Below, piece by piece: positions 28,191 to 38,763 of a DNA stretch of 59,963 bases. Position 1 is the stretch's first letter; each line of letters starts with the position of its first letter. Source of the stretch: Bacillota bacterium. GTDB taxonomy: Bacteria > Bacillota > Dethiobacteria > SKNC01. A program made the position numbers and the translations under genes. The stretch is from contig SKNC01000091.1 in assembly GCA_007120745.1 (NCBI GenBank), forward strand, positions 1-59,963, in the 5' to 3' direction. Under the pieces are notes generated by a model. It saw only the letters and a list, made by a program, of their open reading frames with translations, was not told the DNA's origin and did not search any database.

Positions 28191-28209
28191 CCCTTCCCGG
28201 AAGGAAGGG
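28191..28209 (+). other. stem-loop in the tuf-rpsJ leader
   Basis: CCCTTCC (28191-28197) pairs with GGAAGGG (28203-28209) around a 5-base loop in the 141-base gap between tuf and rpsJ. Only a weak T-rich stretch (AATTTTTA) follows after eight more bases. It could be a weak terminator or a leader element controlling the S10 operon; no known ribosomal leader motif is recognisable. Confidence 0.4.
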
Positions 28210-28267
28210 GCCGGGGAATTTTTATGGAGCATGTCCGTTACTAAATCGGGCGATAAGGAGGAAAGAG

Positions 28268-28576
28268 ATGTCCACGCAAAAAATTAGAATACGTTTAAGG
28301 GCTTTTGACCATAACATTCTGGATCAGTCAGCCGGTAAAATTGTTGAGACGGCAAAAAAAACCGGGGCTTCCGTTTCAGGTCCAGTGCCGCTCCCCACGG
28401 AGAAAAGCATATACACGGTCATTCGAGCTCCCCATAAATATAAGGATTCCCGTGAACAGTTTGAAATGCGGACCCACAAAAGGCTTATTGACATTATGGA
28501 CCCCACTCCGGGTACTATTGACGCCCTGATGCGTTTAGACCTGCCCGCCGGGGTAGATATTGAAATCAAGCTGTAG
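28268..28576 (+). CDS. rpsJ: 30S ribosomal protein S10
   Basis: S10 is a small-subunit head protein and, with NusB, part of transcription antitermination complexes. The 102-residue protein starts [22 protein letters not shown], with the hallmark [31 protein letters not shown] block. ATG 28268 follows AAGGAGGAAAG at ideal distance; the track ORF from 28184 adds 28 residues that no S10 has. It is the first gene of the S10-spc-alpha run of ribosomal genes. Confidence 0.97.
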   Translation: MSTQKIRIRLRAFDHNILDQSAGKIVETAKKTGASVSGPVPLPTEKSIYTVIRAPHKYKDSREQFEMRTHKRLIDIMDPTPGTIDALMRLDLPAGVDIEIKL

Positions 28577-28615
28577 CTTTTTCTCTAAAATTTTATGGAT
28601 TGGGGAGGTGTAGAG

Positions 28616-29248
28616 ATGGAGAAAGCTATACTCGGCAAGAAAGTTGGCATGACCCAAATTTTTGATGATAAAGGGAATGTAATACCGGTAACGGTAGTTA
28701 AAGCCGGCCCCTGTACAGTTATCCAAAAGAAGACCGAAGAGACTGATGGTTACAGGGCTCTTCAGGTGGGATTTGAGGACCAGAAAGAACAAAGGGCGAA
28801 CAAACCGAAATCAGGACATTTTAAAAAGGCCGGAACAACACCCAAAAAATACCTGAAAGAACTGCCCCTGAGCAGTGTTGAGGAATATGAAGTAGGCCAG
28901 GAAATCAAAGCAGATATTTTTGAGACAGGTGACCTGGTGGATGTGACCGGAATATCCAAGGGAAAAGGGTTTACCGGTTCCATTAAAAGACACGGACAGA
29001 GGCGTGGTCCCATGACTCATGGTTCCCACTACCATAGGGGCCCCGGTTCCATGGGGTCTATTGACGCCGCAAGAGTATTTAAAGGGCGGCCCTTACCTGG
29101 CAGAAAAGGTGGAGACCGGGTAACGGTTCAAAAGCTCTCTGTAGCTAAAGTGTACCCGGATAAAGACCTCATTTTAATTCGAGGCTCAGTGCCGGGTCCC
29201 AGGGGAGTGCTCCTGGTGATTAAAGACACGACCAAAAAGAACGGGTAA
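28616..29248 (+). CDS. rplC: 50S ribosomal protein L3
   Basis: L3 binds 23S rRNA near the peptidyl transferase centre and is an early assembly protein. The 210-residue protein begins [28 protein letters not shown] and contains the long extension [26 protein letters not shown], both typical. ATG 28616 is 5 bases after GGGGAGGTG; the track start at 28595 would put the ribosome binding site inside the gene and add seven non-family residues. Confidence 0.97.
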   Translation: MEKAILGKKVGMTQIFDDKGNVIPVTVVKAGPCTVIQKKTEETDGYRALQVGFEDQKEQRANKPKSGHFKKAGTTPKKYLKELPLSSVEEYEVGQEIKADIFETGDLVDVTGISKGKGFTGSIKRHGQRRGPMTHGSHYHRGPGSMGSIDAARVFKGRPLPGRKGGDRVTVQKLSVAKVYPDKDLILIRGSVPGPRGVLLVIKDTTKKNG

Positions 29249-29277
29249 AACTTCAGGTAGGAAAGGAGGAATAATTC

Positions 29278-29901
29278 ATGCCTAAGGTGGCGTTATACAA
29301 TACAGAAGGGAATCAAGTCGGAGAAGTAGAGTTGAACCCGGATATTTTTGATGTAGAAGTAAATGAAACCCTGATGCACAATGCAGTTTTAATGCACCTG
29401 GCCAATCGGCGGCAGGGCAATGCCTCCACCCGGGTCCGGTCAGAAGTCCGGGGAGGTGGGCGCAAGCCATGGCGACAGAAAGGTACCGGGCGGGCCAGGC
29501 ATGGTTCCATTCGATCTCCCCTTTGGGTGGGTGGAGGAATTACATTTGGTCCCCGTCCCCGAAACTTTGGATTTACCATGCCTAAGAAGGCCAAAAAGCG
29601 GGCCATTAAATCGGCATTGACCTCTAAAGTAAAATCCGGTTCCCTTAAAATTTTAGAAAATTTGATTTTTGAAGAACCAAAAACCAAAGAGATGGTAAGG
29701 GTGCTCAGCAGCTTGAAAGCCCCCACCAGGGTTTTGGTGGTAACGGGAGAATCGGACAGCAGAGTAGTGAAGTCAGCCAGAAATATACCCGGCGTCAAGA
29801 CTCTTCCTGCTTATCAATTAAACGTTTATGATATTTTAAACTGTGAAAATTTGATACTAACCCGGGAAGCTGTGAATAAAGCAGAGGAGGTATTTGCCTG
29901 A
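29278..29901 (+). CDS. rplD: 50S ribosomal protein L4
   Basis: L4 lines the peptide exit tunnel and helps initiate 50S assembly. The 207-residue protein has the tunnel-loop block [38 protein letters not shown] and the C-terminal [15 protein letters not shown]. Its TGA overlaps the next ATG by one base (TGATG), so L4 and L23 are translationally coupled. In several bacteria L4 represses the S10 operon; no clear L4 target is recognisable here. Confidence 0.97.
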   Translation: MPKVALYNTEGNQVGEVELNPDIFDVEVNETLMHNAVLMHLANRRQGNASTRVRSEVRGGGRKPWRQKGTGRARHGSIRSPLWVGGGITFGPRPRNFGFTMPKKAKKRAIKSALTSKVKSGSLKILENLIFEEPKTKEMVRVLSSLKAPTRVLVVTGESDSRVVKSARNIPGVKTLPAYQLNVYDILNCENLILTREAVNKAEEVFA

Positions 29902-30191
29902 TGCGGGATGCCAGAGATATTATAATAAAACCTATTGTAACGGAAAAAAGTACCATGCAGATGGAAGAGAATAAGTATACCTTTAAAGTGGACATCAAGT
30001 CCAATAAAGTGGAGATCAAAAAAGCCCTGGAGGAAATATTTGGGGTTAAGGTGAAAAGTGTGAATACCATGAAGGTTAAGGGTAAACCCAAGAGAATGGG
30101 AGTGCACAGGGGATACACCTCCGATTGGAAAAAAGCCGTTATCACGCTGGAACCGGACAGCAAACCCATAGAAATATTCGAAGGACTGTAA
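29901..30191 (+). CDS. rplW: 50S ribosomal protein L23
   Basis: L23 sits at the tunnel exit and is the docking site for SRP, trigger factor and the translocon. The 96-residue protein carries [23 protein letters not shown] at the N-terminus and a [30 protein letters not shown] loop. ATG 29901 overlaps the rplD stop. The ribosome binding site GAGGAGG lies inside the end of rplD. Confidence 0.97.
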   Translation: MRDARDIIIKPIVTEKSTMQMEENKYTFKVDIKSNKVEIKKALEEIFGVKVKSVNTMKVKGKPKRMGVHRGYTSDWKKAVITLEPDSKPIEIFEGL

Positions 30192-30203
30192 GGAGGGATC
30201 GTT

Positions 30204-31031
30204 ATGGCTGTTAAAAAATTTGCTCCTACTTCCCCTGGGAAAAGACACATGACCGTTTCAACCTTTGAGGAGGTTACTTCTACTGACACGGAAAAGTCTT
30301 TGACCGCCCCCCTGAAAAACAAAGCTGGACGCAATGCCCAGGGACGAATCACCGTCCGACACCAGGGCGGAGGTCACAAGCGGAAGTATCGGATTATAGA
30401 CTTTAAGAGGGATAAAGATGGGGTTCCCGCAAAGGTGTCCCAGATTGAGTATGACCCCAACCGGTCTGCCAACATTGCCCTCCTCTTTTACGCCGACGGC
30501 GAGAAAAGATACATTCTCTCTCCCGTAGGCCTGAGAGTAGGGATGACGGTAATGTCCGGGCCGGAAGCGGACATTCATCCGGGAAACTGCCTTCCTTTAC
30601 GAAACATGCCTGTGGGTTCCATTATCCACAACATTGAGATGAAGAAAGGAAAAGGAGCCCAGATTGTTCGTTCTGCCGGTACAGCTGCCCAGCTGCTGGC
30701 AAAAGAGGGTTCCCACGCCCACGTGAGGCTGCCTTCGGGGGAAGTCAGGTTGATTCCCGTAGACTGCAAGGCAACATTGGGCCAGGTAGGTAACGTGGAA
30801 CATGAAAACCTCACCGTTGGAAAGGCAGGGCGGCAGCGCTGGAAGGGAATCAGGCCCACCGTAAGAGGTGTGGTCATGAACCCTGCAGATCACCCCCACG
30901 GCGGTGGTGAAGGAAAAGCGCCCATTGGAAGAAAAAGCCCGGTTACTCCCTGGGGTAAACCTACCCTGGGTTACAAGACACGGAAGAAGAATAAAGATTC
31001 TGATAAATATATCGTTAAGAAGCGCAAGTAA
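30204..31031 (+). CDS. rplB: 50S ribosomal protein L2
   Basis: L2 is needed for subunit association and supports the peptidyl transferase centre. The 275-residue protein has [31 protein letters not shown]-type and C-terminal [32 protein letters not shown] motifs, including the near-universal His of the HPHGGGEG loop. AAGGAGGG precedes the ATG 12 bases after rplW. Confidence 0.97.
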   Translation: MAVKKFAPTSPGKRHMTVSTFEEVTSTDTEKSLTAPLKNKAGRNAQGRITVRHQGGGHKRKYRIIDFKRDKDGVPAKVSQIEYDPNRSANIALLFYADGEKRYILSPVGLRVGMTVMSGPEADIHPGNCLPLRNMPVGSIIHNIEMKKGKGAQIVRSAGTAAQLLAKEGSHAHVRLPSGEVRLIPVDCKATLGQVGNVEHENLTVGKAGRQRWKGIRPTVRGVVMNPADHPHGGGEGKAPIGRKSPVTPWGKPTLGYKTRKKNKDSDKYIVKKRK

Positions 31032-31063
31032 AGGTCAGTTGTTGAAGGGAGGGATATGAAAAG

Positions 31064-31348
31064 TTGAGCAGATCCTTAAAAAAAGGTCCCTATATTGATG
31101 AAAAGTTGTTTGCAAAAATTGAAAAAATGAATGAAAAGGGCCAAAAAAGAGTCATTAAGACCTGGTCCAGACGTTCAACCATTTTCCCGGAAATGGTAGG
31201 TCATACCCTGGCCGTACATGACGGCCGCAAACATGTACCCATCTATATTACGGAAGATATGGTAGGGCACAAGCTGGGTGAGTTTGCGCCTACCCGGACT
31301 TTCAGGGGGCATGGTCATCACACCGAAAGGTCGGCAGCCTTGAAATAA
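31064..31348 (+). CDS. rpsS: 30S ribosomal protein S19
   Basis: S19 binds in the head of the 30S subunit beside S13. The 94-residue protein [23 protein letters not shown] to the C-terminal [17 protein letters not shown] is standard. The start is TTG 31064, about 10 bases after AAGGGAGGG. The ATG at 31056 is out of frame and stops within three codons, so the unusual TTG start is well supported. Confidence 0.96.
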   Translation: MSRSLKKGPYIDEKLFAKIEKMNEKGQKRVIKTWSRRSTIFPEMVGHTLAVHDGRKHVPIYITEDMVGHKLGEFAPTRTFRGHGHHTERSAALK

Positions 31349-31371
31349 TTGGCGAAGGGGAGGAAATAGTT

Positions 31372-31710
31372 ATGGAAGCAAAAGCAGTGGCCCGTTACGT
31401 CCGCGTAACTCCTGGAAAAGTGCGCCTGGTAGCTGACCTGATCAGGGATAAAAATGTAGGTCAGGCGCTGTCAATATTAAAGTTTATGCCTCAAAAAGGG
31501 GCAAGGGCAATTGAAAAGGTTTTAAACTCGGCCATAGCCAATGCAGAACACAATTACGATATGGATGTCAATGAACTGTACGTAGCAAAGACCTATATAG
31601 ATGAAGGCCCTACCTTAAAACGTTGGCGTGCAAAAGCCAGGGGGCGGGTAGGTAGAGTGAAAAGAAGAACCAGTCATATAACCGTAGTTTTACAGGAAAG
31701 GGAGGGATAA
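31372..31710 (+). CDS. rplV: 50S ribosomal protein L22
   Basis: L22 extends a beta-hairpin into the peptide exit tunnel; changes there give macrolide resistance. The 112-residue protein has [25 protein letters not shown] and the hairpin [33 protein letters not shown] without visible deletions. GGGGAGG precedes the ATG. The gene is 6 bases upstream of rpsC. Confidence 0.97.
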   Translation: MEAKAVARYVRVTPGKVRLVADLIRDKNVGQALSILKFMPQKGARAIEKVLNSAIANAEHNYDMDVNELYVAKTYIDEGPTLKRWRAKARGRVGRVKRRTSHITVVLQEREG

Positions 31711-31716
31711 ATTACT

Positions 31717-32391
31717 GTGGGTCAAAAAGTACATCCCGTCGGGATACGTATTGGCATAATCCGCGACTGGGATGCCAGGTGGTATGCCAAAAAAAATTAT
31801 AAAGAACTGCTGCACGAAGATCTGGCGATTCGAGATTTTATTAAAAAAGCCCTGGCCCAGGCCAGTGTATCCAGGGTTGAAATAGAAAGGGCTGCGAACC
31901 GCATCAGAATTTCCATCCATACCGGTAAACCAGGAATGGTTATCGGAAGGGGGGGTTCCGGTGTTGAACAGCTGCGAAAAAATCTGGAAAAGCTTACCGG
32001 AAAACAGGTGCATGTAAATATCATGGAAGTGAAAGTTCCCGAGCTGAATGCTCAGCTGGTAGCTGAAAACATTGCCTCTCAGCTGGTGCGCAGGATTGCT
32101 TTTAGAAGAGCCATGAAACAGTCGGTTACCCGCACTATGAGAGCCGGGGCCAAGGGGATTAAGGTTGCCTGCAGCGGTCGTCTGGGCGGAGCAGAAATCG
32201 CCCGGGCCGAAGCGTACCACGAGGGGACCGTTCCTCTGCAGACACTTCGGGCAGACATTGATTATGGTTTTGCGGAAGCAGATACCACGTACGGAAAGAT
32301 TGGAGTAAAAGTTTGGATTTATAAAGGAGAAATTTTACCTGAGGCGAAAAAAGAACCGGGTAAAAATGTAGGGATAGAAAGGGGCGAGTAA
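31717..32391 (+). CDS. rpsC: 30S ribosomal protein S3
   Basis: S3 forms part of the mRNA entry channel and has helicase-supporting residues there. The 224-residue protein has [24 protein letters not shown], a KH-type domain with [16 protein letters not shown], and the C-terminal [25 protein letters not shown] block. The start is GTG 31717, using the AGGGAGGG at the end of rplV. Confidence 0.97.
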   Translation: MGQKVHPVGIRIGIIRDWDARWYAKKNYKELLHEDLAIRDFIKKALAQASVSRVEIERAANRIRISIHTGKPGMVIGRGGSGVEQLRKNLEKLTGKQVHVNIMEVKVPELNAQLVAENIASQLVRRIAFRRAMKQSVTRTMRAGAKGIKVACSGRLGGAEIARAEAYHEGTVPLQTLRADIDYGFAEADTTYGKIGVKVWIYKGEILPEAKKEPGKNVGIERGE

Positions 32392-32392
32392 T

Positions 32393-32830
32393 ATGGTGTT
32401 GATTCCCAAGAGGGTTAAGTATCGCCGCCAGCACCGCGGCCGCATGAAAGGTCAATCAAAAGGTGGCAGCACCATTGTCTTTGGTGAATTTGGCTTACAA
32501 GCCCTGGAACCGGCCTGGATTACCAGCCAGCAGATTGAAGCAGCTCGTATTGCCATGACCCGTCATATTAAGAGGGGCGGAAAAGTATGGATTAAAATAT
32601 TTCCCCACAAACCCGTTACGGAAAAACCTGCTGAAACCCGGATGGGAAGCGGTAAGGGTTCGCCGGAATACTGGGTAGCGGTAGTGAAGCCCGGCAGAGT
32701 GCTGTTCGAACTGGCTGGTGTCAGTGAAGAAGTTGCCCGGGAAGCCATGCGCCTGGCTGCTCATAAACTGCCTGTAAAGACCAAGTTTATTAAACGGCAA
32801 GAATTGGGTGGTGATACGCGTGAAAGTTAA
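32393..32830 (+). CDS. rplP: 50S ribosomal protein L16
   Basis: L16 contacts the A-site tRNA and the central protuberance. The 145-residue protein opens [26 protein letters not shown] and carries the [46 protein letters not shown] signature. ATG 32393 is one base after the rpsC stop, with AGGGGCGAG as ribosome binding site. Its 3' end overlaps rpmC by 11 bases. Confidence 0.97.
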   Translation: MVLIPKRVKYRRQHRGRMKGQSKGGSTIVFGEFGLQALEPAWITSQQIEAARIAMTRHIKRGGKVWIKIFPHKPVTEKPAETRMGSGKGSPEYWVAVVKPGRVLFELAGVSEEVAREAMRLAAHKLPVKTKFIKRQELGGDTRES

Positions 32831-33014
32831 AGAAATTCGTGATATGAGCGATGCAGAACTGCAGAAAAAGATTGGAGAACTAAAGGAAGAACTGTTTAAC
32901 CTGCGTTTTCAGATGGCCACAGGCCAGTTGGAAAATCACATGCGTATTCGAGATGTAAAAAAGAGTATTGCCAGGGTGAAAACCATAATCAGAGAGCGGG
33001 AGTTGAACGGCTAA
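32820..33014 (+). CDS. rpmC: 50S ribosomal protein L29
   Basis: L29 sits next to L23 at the tunnel exit. From GTG 32820 the protein is 64 residues ([39 protein letters not shown]), the normal length and start. The track start at 32808 adds four residues not seen in L29. The gene overlaps rplP and uses GGGTGGTGA inside it as ribosome binding site. Confidence 0.96.
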   Translation: MKVKEIRDMSDAELQKKIGELKEELFNLRFQMATGQLENHMRIRDVKKSIARVKTIIRERELNG

Positions 33015-33052
33015 TCCTATGATCCAGGGTCGAAAGAAAGGAGGCCTGTAAT

Positions 33053-33310
33053 TTGGAAAGAGGAAACAGAAAAGTCCGGATTGGCAGAGTGGTCAGCGAT
33101 AAGATGGATAAAACTGTGGTAGTGGCCGTAGAAAGAACTACCCGGCATCCGCTGTACGGTAAAACCATACGGAAAACCAAAAAGTTTAAGGCTCATGATG
33201 AAAGCAATGCCTGCCAGATGGGCGATAAAGTAAAAATTATGGAAACACGGCCTATGAGCAAGGATAAAAGCTGGCGTGTTTTAGAAGTTCTAGAAAAATC
33301 CGAGCTGTAG
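33053..33310 (+). CDS. rpsQ: 30S ribosomal protein S17
   Basis: S17 is a primary 16S rRNA-binding protein with an OB fold. The 85-residue protein [39 protein letters not shown] is typical of Firmicutes. It starts at TTG 33053, after AAAGGAGG; no ATG or GTG is better placed. Confidence 0.96.
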   Translation: MERGNRKVRIGRVVSDKMDKTVVVAVERTTRHPLYGKTIRKTKKFKAHDESNACQMGDKVKIMETRPMSKDKSWRVLEVLEKSEL

Positions 33311-33341
33311 TGGCGGCTAGCGCAGGAAAGGAGGGGCACCC

Positions 33342-33710
33342 ATGATTCAGAGCGAATCTTATCTAAATGTTGCGGATAACACCGGAGCCCGAAAAATTAT
33401 GTGTATCAAAGTACTAGGTGGTTCTCGCCGGAGATTTGCCGGTATCGGGGATACCATCGTCGCTACGGTGAAAGAGGCCAACCCCGGCGGCATGGTGAAA
33501 AAAGGGGATGTGATCAGGGCCGTAATCGTCCGGACCAGAAAAGGTCTTCAAAGAAAAGACGGTTCTCATATTAAATTTGATGAGAACGCTGCGGTTATTA
33601 TCAACGAGCAGGGAAACCCCAGGGGAACCCGTATATTTGGGCCTGTAGCCAGAGAACTGAGAGAAAAGGAATACATGAAAATTGTTTCCCTGGCTCCGGA
33701 GGTTCTATAA
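33342..33710 (+). CDS. rplN: 50S ribosomal protein L14
   Basis: L14 forms intersubunit bridges and binds the silencing factor RsfS. The 122-residue protein [28 protein letters not shown] to [17 protein letters not shown]-type end is standard and has exactly the usual length. AAAGGAGGGG precedes the ATG. Confidence 0.97.
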   Translation: MIQSESYLNVADNTGARKIMCIKVLGGSRRRFAGIGDTIVATVKEANPGGMVKKGDVIRAVIVRTRKGLQRKDGSHIKFDENAAVIINEQGNPRGTRIFGPVARELREKEYMKIVSLAPEVL

Positions 33711-33754
33711 AAATGCTATTATCAGGATTGATTGAGCAATAAGGAGGTGGAAGG

Positions 33755-34084
33755 ATGACAACACCTAAGCTGCACGTGAAAAAAGGAGATACGGTAATCG
33801 TTTTGTCCGGAAAAGACAAAGGCAAAAAGGGAAAGATTATTTCCTGCCTCCCCAAAGAAGGTAAAATCGTGGTGGAAGGGGTCAATATTGTTAAGAAACA
33901 TACCCGCCCTACCCAAAAATCTCCCCAGGGAGGGATTAAAGAACAGGAAGCCCCCATCAGGACTTCAAAAGTTTCACTCGTGTGTCCTTCCTGCAAGAAA
34001 CCCACCAGAGTGGGCAAGAAAATTCTGGCTGATGGGACAAAAACCAAGGTATGCGGTAAATGCCAGGAAACCATCGAACGCTAA
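33755..34084 (+). CDS. rplX: 50S ribosomal protein L24
   Basis: L24 initiates 50S assembly. The 109-residue protein has an N-terminal KOW motif ([20 protein letters not shown]) and a C-terminal [13 protein letters not shown]...[12 protein letters not shown] zinc-ribbon-like tail with two CxxC pairs, as in many Gram-positive L24 proteins. AAGGAGGTGG precedes the ATG. Confidence 0.97.
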   Translation: MTTPKLHVKKGDTVIVLSGKDKGKKGKIISCLPKEGKIVVEGVNIVKKHTRPTQKSPQGGIKEQEAPIRTSKVSLVCPSCKKPTRVGKKILADGTKTKVCGKCQETIER

Positions 34085-34108
34085 TTTCCGCTGAAAGGAG
34101 GTAGGGTT

Positions 34109-34648
34109 TTGTCCGGACTTAAGGATAAATACGTAAAAGAAGTTAGAAATGAAATGATGAAAAAATTTGAATATGATAATATTTGGGAAGTGCCGCGCCT
34201 GGAGAAAGTGGTAATTAATATGGGCGTAGGTGAAGCCAAGGAAAACCCAAAGCTTTTAGATGCTGCGGTCAGAGATCTTTCCGTCATCACCGGCCAGAAG
34301 CCTGTGGTTACCAAAGCCAAAAAATCCGTAGCCAGCTTTAAACTGAGAGAGGGAATGTCCATCGGCTGCAAGGTGACACTGCGGGGACAAAGGATGTATC
34401 ATTTTCTGCAGAGGCTCATCAATACAGCCTTACCCCGGGTAAGAGACTTCAGGGGCATCTCTCCCAAATCCTTTGATGGAAGAGGGAACTATTCCCTGGG
34501 ATTAAAGGAGCAGTTAATTTTTCCGGAAATAAACTACGATGACGTGGAAAAAATTATGGGTATGGATATAACCATCGTAACTTCTTCGAAAACCGATGAA
34601 GAATCGCGAGAACTCCTTAGGCTTTTAGGAATGCCATTTAGAGCTTAA
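34109..34648 (+). CDS. rplE: 50S ribosomal protein L5
   Basis: L5 binds 5S rRNA and contacts the P-site tRNA. The 179-residue protein [43 protein letters not shown] ends with [27 protein letters not shown], fully typical. The start is TTG 34109 after AAAGGAGGTAGG; the nearest ATG codons lie well inside the conserved domain. Confidence 0.96.
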   Translation: MSGLKDKYVKEVRNEMMKKFEYDNIWEVPRLEKVVINMGVGEAKENPKLLDAAVRDLSVITGQKPVVTKAKKSVASFKLREGMSIGCKVTLRGQRMYHFLQRLINTALPRVRDFRGISPKSFDGRGNYSLGLKEQLIFPEINYDDVEKIMGMDITIVTSSKTDEESRELLRLLGMPFRA

Positions 34649-34675
34649 GAAATTTGCACTTAAGGAGGGAATAAG

Positions 34676-34861
34676 GTGGCCAAAAAGTCGTTAATTGCTA
34701 AAGCAAAGCGGGATCCGAAATTTAAGGTAAGAAGGTACTACCGCTGCATGATTTGCGGACGTCCCCATGCTTATCTGCGAAAATTTGGCATGTGCCGTAT
34801 ATGCTTTCGCAAGCTGGCTCATGAAGGGAAAATACCTGGAGTTAAAAAAGCCAGCTGGTAA
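34676..34861 (+). CDS. rpsN: 30S ribosomal protein S14, zinc-binding type
   Basis: This 61-residue S14 is the short type Z form with two CxxC pairs ([21 protein letters not shown]), which bind zinc. The longer zinc-free S14 is not here. The start is GTG 34676 after AAGGAGGGA. The zinc form suggests a cell not adapted to replace zinc ribosomal proteins from this locus. Confidence 0.97.
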   Translation: MAKKSLIAKAKRDPKFKVRRYYRCMICGRPHAYLRKFGMCRICFRKLAHEGKIPGVKKASW

Positions 34862-34890
34862 ACAGTACTTGTGAAAGGGGGTATCATGAT

Positions 34891-35289
34891 ATGACCATGA
34901 CGGATCCGATTGCAGATATGCTCACCAGAATTCGAAACGCCAACAGAGTTCAACATGAGCAGGTAGAAATACCCGCTTCAAAAATGAAACTGGCCCTGGC
35001 AGAGATATTGAAAAATGAAGGATTCATTAGAGAGTATGAATACCGTAAGGACAGTAAACAGGGATTGATCCGGGTTTACCTGAAATACGGGGGTTCCAAA
35101 GAAAGAGTAATTACCGGTTTAAAAAGAATCAGCAAACCGGGTTTAAGGGTATATGCAAATAAAGATGAACTGCCCAAGGTTTTGGGGGGTCTGGGAATTG
35201 CCGTTGTTTCCACATCAAGAGGTTTAATGACGGATCGAGATGCCAGAAGCTCCGGAGTAGGCGGAGAAGTGATATGCTACGTATGGTAA
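34891..35289 (+). CDS. rpsH: 30S ribosomal protein S8
   Basis: S8 is a primary 16S rRNA binder; in Escherichia coli it represses the spc operon. The 132-residue protein [33 protein letters not shown] and C-terminal [31 protein letters not shown] are standard. ATG 34891 is 8 bases after AAAGGGGGT; ATG 34897 is a possible alternative. An S8-binding mimic near rplE is not obvious. Confidence 0.97.
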   Translation: MTMTDPIADMLTRIRNANRVQHEQVEIPASKMKLALAEILKNEGFIREYEYRKDSKQGLIRVYLKYGGSKERVITGLKRISKPGLRVYANKDELPKVLGGLGIAVVSTSRGLMTDRDARSSGVGGEVICYVW

Positions 35290-35317
35290 AAGTACTATTG
35301 ATTGGAGGTCTTAAGTA

Positions 35318-35854
35318 ATGTCCAGGATTGGCAAAAAACCTATTAACATTCCCGAGGGCGTAGAAATCACGGTTTCCGATAACCTGGTCACGGTAGAAGG
35401 TCCCAAGGGGCAGCTGCAAAAAATAATCCCTAAGGACATCAGTGTTGAAATAAAAGATAATGTCCTGATGGTGACCCGCCCTTCGGACAGCAGCCAGCAC
35501 CGTGCTTTACACGGACTATCCCGGAGCCTTATCAACAACATGGTGGAAGGGGTTACGAAAGGGTATGAAAAAACCCTGGAACTGGTGGGTGTTGGTTACA
35601 GGGCTACGAAACAGGGGAATAACGTAAATATTGCCATTGGTTACGCTCATCCCGTAATTATTGAACCGGGAGAAGGACTTGAACTGGATGTGCCGGCACC
35701 CAATAAAATCGTGGTTAAAGGTATTGATAAAGAAGCCGTAGGGCTGTTAGCTGCCAATATTCGGGATGTAAGAAGGCCGGAACCCTATAAAGGCAAAGGA
35801 ATAAAGTACCTGGATGAGAAAATCAGGCGAAAAGTAGGTAAAGCCGGTAAGTAG
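35318..35854 (+). CDS. rplF: 50S ribosomal protein L6
   Basis: L6 lies near the factor-binding site of the 50S subunit. The 178-residue protein [31 protein letters not shown] has two duplicated domains and the C-terminal [27 protein letters not shown] signature. GGAGGT precedes the ATG by 8 bases. Confidence 0.97.
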   Translation: MSRIGKKPINIPEGVEITVSDNLVTVEGPKGQLQKIIPKDISVEIKDNVLMVTRPSDSSQHRALHGLSRSLINNMVEGVTKGYEKTLELVGVGYRATKQGNNVNIAIGYAHPVIIEPGEGLELDVPAPNKIVVKGIDKEAVGLLAANIRDVRRPEPYKGKGIKYLDEKIRRKVGKAGK

Positions 35855-35877
35855 TCCGTTGGAAGGGAGGAATAACA

Positions 35878-36246
35878 TTGTTCCGGAAAGAAAGCAGAAA
35901 TTTTTTAAGAAAAAAAAGACATATGCGCATCAGGTCCCGGGTCTCTGGAACATCCGAACAACCCCGCTTAAACGTTTTCCGCAGTTCCAGGCAGATTTAT
36001 GCTCAAGTTATTGATGATCTCAGCGGAACCACCATGGTCAGCGCTTCCAGCCTTGACCCTGAACTGTCAGGAAAACAGGAGGGGTTGAGTAAAAAAGAAA
36101 AGGCAAAGCTGGTGGGAGAATTATTAGCCAAAAGAGCCCTGGAAAAAGGTGTAGATAACGTCATATTCGACCGGGGAGGATACCGGTATCACGGCAGGGT
36201 GAAGGCCTTAGCGGACGGAGCCAGAGAAGCAGGCCTAAAATTTTAA
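35878..36246 (+). CDS. rplR: 50S ribosomal protein L18
   Basis: L18 anchors 5S rRNA together with L5. The 122-residue protein [46 protein letters not shown] and [26 protein letters not shown] are standard. The start is TTG 35878 after GGAAGGGAGG. A 63-base AT-rich gap follows before rpsE. Confidence 0.96.
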   Translation: MFRKESRNFLRKKRHMRIRSRVSGTSEQPRLNVFRSSRQIYAQVIDDLSGTTMVSASSLDPELSGKQEGLSKKEKAKLVGELLAKRALEKGVDNVIFDRGGYRYHGRVKALADGAREAGLKF

Positions 36247-36309
36247 GTTTGGTTACATTTTATGATAATATTTTTGAGAATTTAATCTTCTGATAAAGGA
36301 GGGAAAAGC

Positions 36310-36819
36310 TTGCAAAGGAATAAACGCAAAGATCCTAAAGAATCCGAATTCATAGAAAAAGTCGTTAATATTAACAGGGTAGCTAAAGTGGTAAAAGGCG
36401 GCAGGCGCTTCAGCTTCAGCGCCCTGGTTGTGGTAGGAGATGGCAAAGGTAAAGTAGGAGCAGGCCTGGGCAAAGCTGGAGAAGTGCCGGAAGCCATTCG
36501 AAAAGCCATTGAAGATGCCAAAAAGAATATGATTGATGTTCCCATTGTGGAAGGTACCATTCCCCATGAAATCATGGGAAGGTTCGGTGCAGGAAAGGTC
36601 CTCTTAAAGCCTGCTTCCAAGGGAACCGGTGTGATTGCCGGTGGCCCCGTAAGGGCAGTCTTAGAAGCGGCAGGGATTAAAGATATATTAACCAAGTCCC
36701 TGGGTTCCGCCAATGCTATTAATATGGTGAAAGCAACTCTGGAGGGAATAAAGGGAATGAAGAGAGCAGAAGAAGTTGCCAGGCTTCGAAACAAAAGCGT
36801 TTCTGAGCTCTTTAGTTAG
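36310..36819 (+). CDS. rpsE: 30S ribosomal protein S5
   Basis: S5 helps decoding fidelity and unwinding of mRNA at the entry site. The 169-residue protein has [51 protein letters not shown] and the C-terminal [16 protein letters not shown]. The loop residues where spectinomycin resistance arises (KVVKGGRRF) look wild type. The start is TTG 36310 after AAAGGAGGG. Confidence 0.96.
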   Translation: MQRNKRKDPKESEFIEKVVNINRVAKVVKGGRRFSFSALVVVGDGKGKVGAGLGKAGEVPEAIRKAIEDAKKNMIDVPIVEGTIPHEIMGRFGAGKVLLKPASKGTGVIAGGPVRAVLEAAGIKDILTKSLGSANAINMVKATLEGIKGMKRAEEVARLRNKSVSELFS

Positions 36820-36829
36820 GAGGAATATC

Positions 36830-37012
36830 ATGAAAATGCTTCGGATAACCCTGGTAAAGAGCCCCATTGGTTATGCAGAGACCCAAAAAAGAACTGTGGC
36901 CAGCTTAGGGCTTACCAGGTTAAATACGAGTAAAGACCATAAAGACACTCCTCAAATAAGAGGGATGATTAATAAAATAAAACACCTGGTTAAAGTGGAA
37001 GAAATCAGCTAA
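36830..37012 (+). CDS. rpmD: 50S ribosomal protein L30
   Basis: The protein is about 60 residues, [35 protein letters not shown], typical bacterial L30. ATG 36830 follows TTAGGAGGA; ATG 36836 is a possible alternative. The track ORF from 36776 adds 18 residues overlapping rpsE and is not supported. L30 is missing in some bacteria but present here in its usual place. Confidence 0.96.
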   Translation: MKMLRITLVKSPIGYAETQKRTVASLGLTRLNTSKDHKDTPQIRGMINKIKHLVKVEEIS

Positions 37013-37050
37013 AGGTTCGAGACGGTAACCATGAAAAGGAGGTGTTCAAA

Positions 37051-37491
37051 ATGCGCTTACATGAACTGAAGAGTTCACCGGGTGCCAGGCAGAAGGCCAA
37101 AAGAAAAGGCCGCGGCATCGGGACAGGACTGGGTAAGACCGCCGGCAGAGGCCATAAAGGACAGAAATCCCGCTCCGGCGGAGGAGTAAGGCCGGGTTTT
37201 GAAGGCGGGCAGATGCCTCTACAGCAGCGTCTTCCCAAAAGAGGTTTTACCAACATTTTCAAGAAACAAATTGTTGAAGTGAACACGAAAACCCTGAATC
37301 GTTTTGAAGACGGCACGGAAGTGACTCCCCAACTGCTTTTGGAAACGGGGATCATTAAGTCATTTAAAGATGGGGTAAAGATATTAGGCAGCGGTGACCT
37401 GAACAAAAAATTAACCGTAAAGGCGCATTACTTTAGTAAATCGGCAGTAGAAAAAGTGGAAGCTGCAGGCGGCAGGACCGAGGTGATATAA
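37051..37491 (+). CDS. rplO: 50S ribosomal protein L15
   Basis: L15 is a late assembly protein of the 50S subunit. The 146-residue protein [57 protein letters not shown] is fully typical. ATG 37051 follows AAAGGAGGTG by 6 bases. Its TAA shares one base with the secY ATG, so the two are coupled. Confidence 0.97.
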   Translation: MRLHELKSSPGARQKAKRKGRGIGTGLGKTAGRGHKGQKSRSGGGVRPGFEGGQMPLQQRLPKRGFTNIFKKQIVEVNTKTLNRFEDGTEVTPQLLLETGIIKSFKDGVKILGSGDLNKKLTVKAHYFSKSAVEKVEAAGGRTEVI

Positions 37492-38747
37492 TGCTGGATA
37501 TCATCCGGAGCGCATGGAAGATAAAGGAGCTTCGCAACAGAATTACCTTTACACTGGTGATGTTTGTGGTTTTTCGACTGGGGTCCCATGTACCGGTGCC
37601 GGGAATCGATGTGGGGCTGCTGCAGGAATTTTTTCGCGGTGATACCCTTTTTGGATTTTTAAATGTTATCGGGGGAGGGGCTCTGAGCAACTTTACCATC
37701 TTTGCTATGAGTATTACCCCTTACATCAATGCCTCCATTATTATGCAGCTTCTGCAGGTAGTTATACCCAGGCTGGAGGAACTGGCCAAAGAGGGAGAAG
37801 AGGGCAGAAAAATTATTAATCGCTACATCCGTTATGCCACCATCGTACTGGCTTCCATTCAGGCGGTAGCCATGACCTTTGGGCTGATTCGGGGCGCTAT
37901 TATTAACCCCGGGGTCCTTTCTTATATTACCATTATCATGGCCCTTACGGCGGGCACAGCATTTCTGATGTGGTTGGGGGAACAAATTACGGAAAAAGGA
38001 ATCGGTAACGGTATATCATTAATTATCTTCGCCGGTATTATCGCCAGCTTCCCCGAAGGAGCCGCAGTGCTGTTTGAGAGAGTGCGGGTAGGTGAGGCAA
38101 ATATCCTGGGAATTCTGGCCATTGGAATATTTTTCCTTGCCCTGGTTGTCTTTATCATTATGCTTACGCAGGGGGAGCGCCGGATCCCGGTGCAGTATTC
38201 CAAAAGAGTTGTGGGACGTAAAATATACGGTGGACAGTCCACCCATATTCCGCTAAAAGTAAACCAGGCCGGAGTGATTCCTGTTATTTTTGCTTCTTCC
38301 ATACTTATGTTTCCGCCTACTCTGGCACAGTTTGTGAACCATCCCATCACGGTACGAATCGCTGCTGTGCTGGACTGGGGTTCACCTGTAAATACGGTTT
38401 TATATTTCACTTTAATTATTTTCTTCACCTATTTTTATACGGCGATACAGTTTAATCCGGTGGAAGTATCGCAGAACATTAAAAAACACGGGGGTTTTAT
38501 CCCGGGGCTGCGGCCGGGAAGGCCTACGGCGGAATTTTTGGAAAGAATCATGTCCAGGATTATCCTGGTAGGGGCACTGTCTCTGGCAGCGGTCAGCACG
38601 TTACCCATTCTTTTACAAAATACCACGGACTTAAACCTTATCTTCAGCGGTACCGGTCTTATCATTATTGTGGGTGTATCCCTGGAAACAGTAAAACAGA
38701 TCGAAAGCCATCTTTTGGTCAGGCACTATCAGGGCTTTATCAAGTAA
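37491..38747 (+). CDS. secY: protein translocase subunit SecY
   Basis: SecY forms the protein-conducting channel in the membrane with SecE and SecG. The 418-residue protein has ten membrane helices and the motifs [10 protein letters not shown] in the plug region, [14 protein letters not shown] and the C-terminal [23 protein letters not shown]. It overlaps rplO by one base and lies 16 bases before map. An adk gene normally sits between secY and map in Firmicutes; none is here. Confidence 0.97.
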   Translation: MLDIIRSAWKIKELRNRITFTLVMFVVFRLGSHVPVPGIDVGLLQEFFRGDTLFGFLNVIGGGALSNFTIFAMSITPYINASIIMQLLQVVIPRLEELAKEGEEGRKIINRYIRYATIVLASIQAVAMTFGLIRGAIINPGVLSYITIIMALTAGTAFLMWLGEQITEKGIGNGISLIIFAGIIASFPEGAAVLFERVRVGEANILGILAIGIFFLALVVFIIMLTQGERRIPVQYSKRVVGRKIYGGQSTHIPLKVNQAGVIPVIFASSILMFPPTLAQFVNHPITVRIAAVLDWGSPVNTVLYFTLIIFFTYFYTAIQFNPVEVSQNIKKHGGFIPGLRPGRPTAEFLERIMSRIILVGALSLAAVSTLPILLQNTTDLNLIFSGTGLIIIVGVSLETVKQIESHLLVRHYQGFIK

Positions 38748-38763
38748 CGGGGGTTTATTACGC

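Noticed and set aside
31690-32220. 176-residue minus-strand ORF opposite rpsC
   Set aside because: Shadow of a conserved ribosomal gene; no ribosome binding site or family resemblance.
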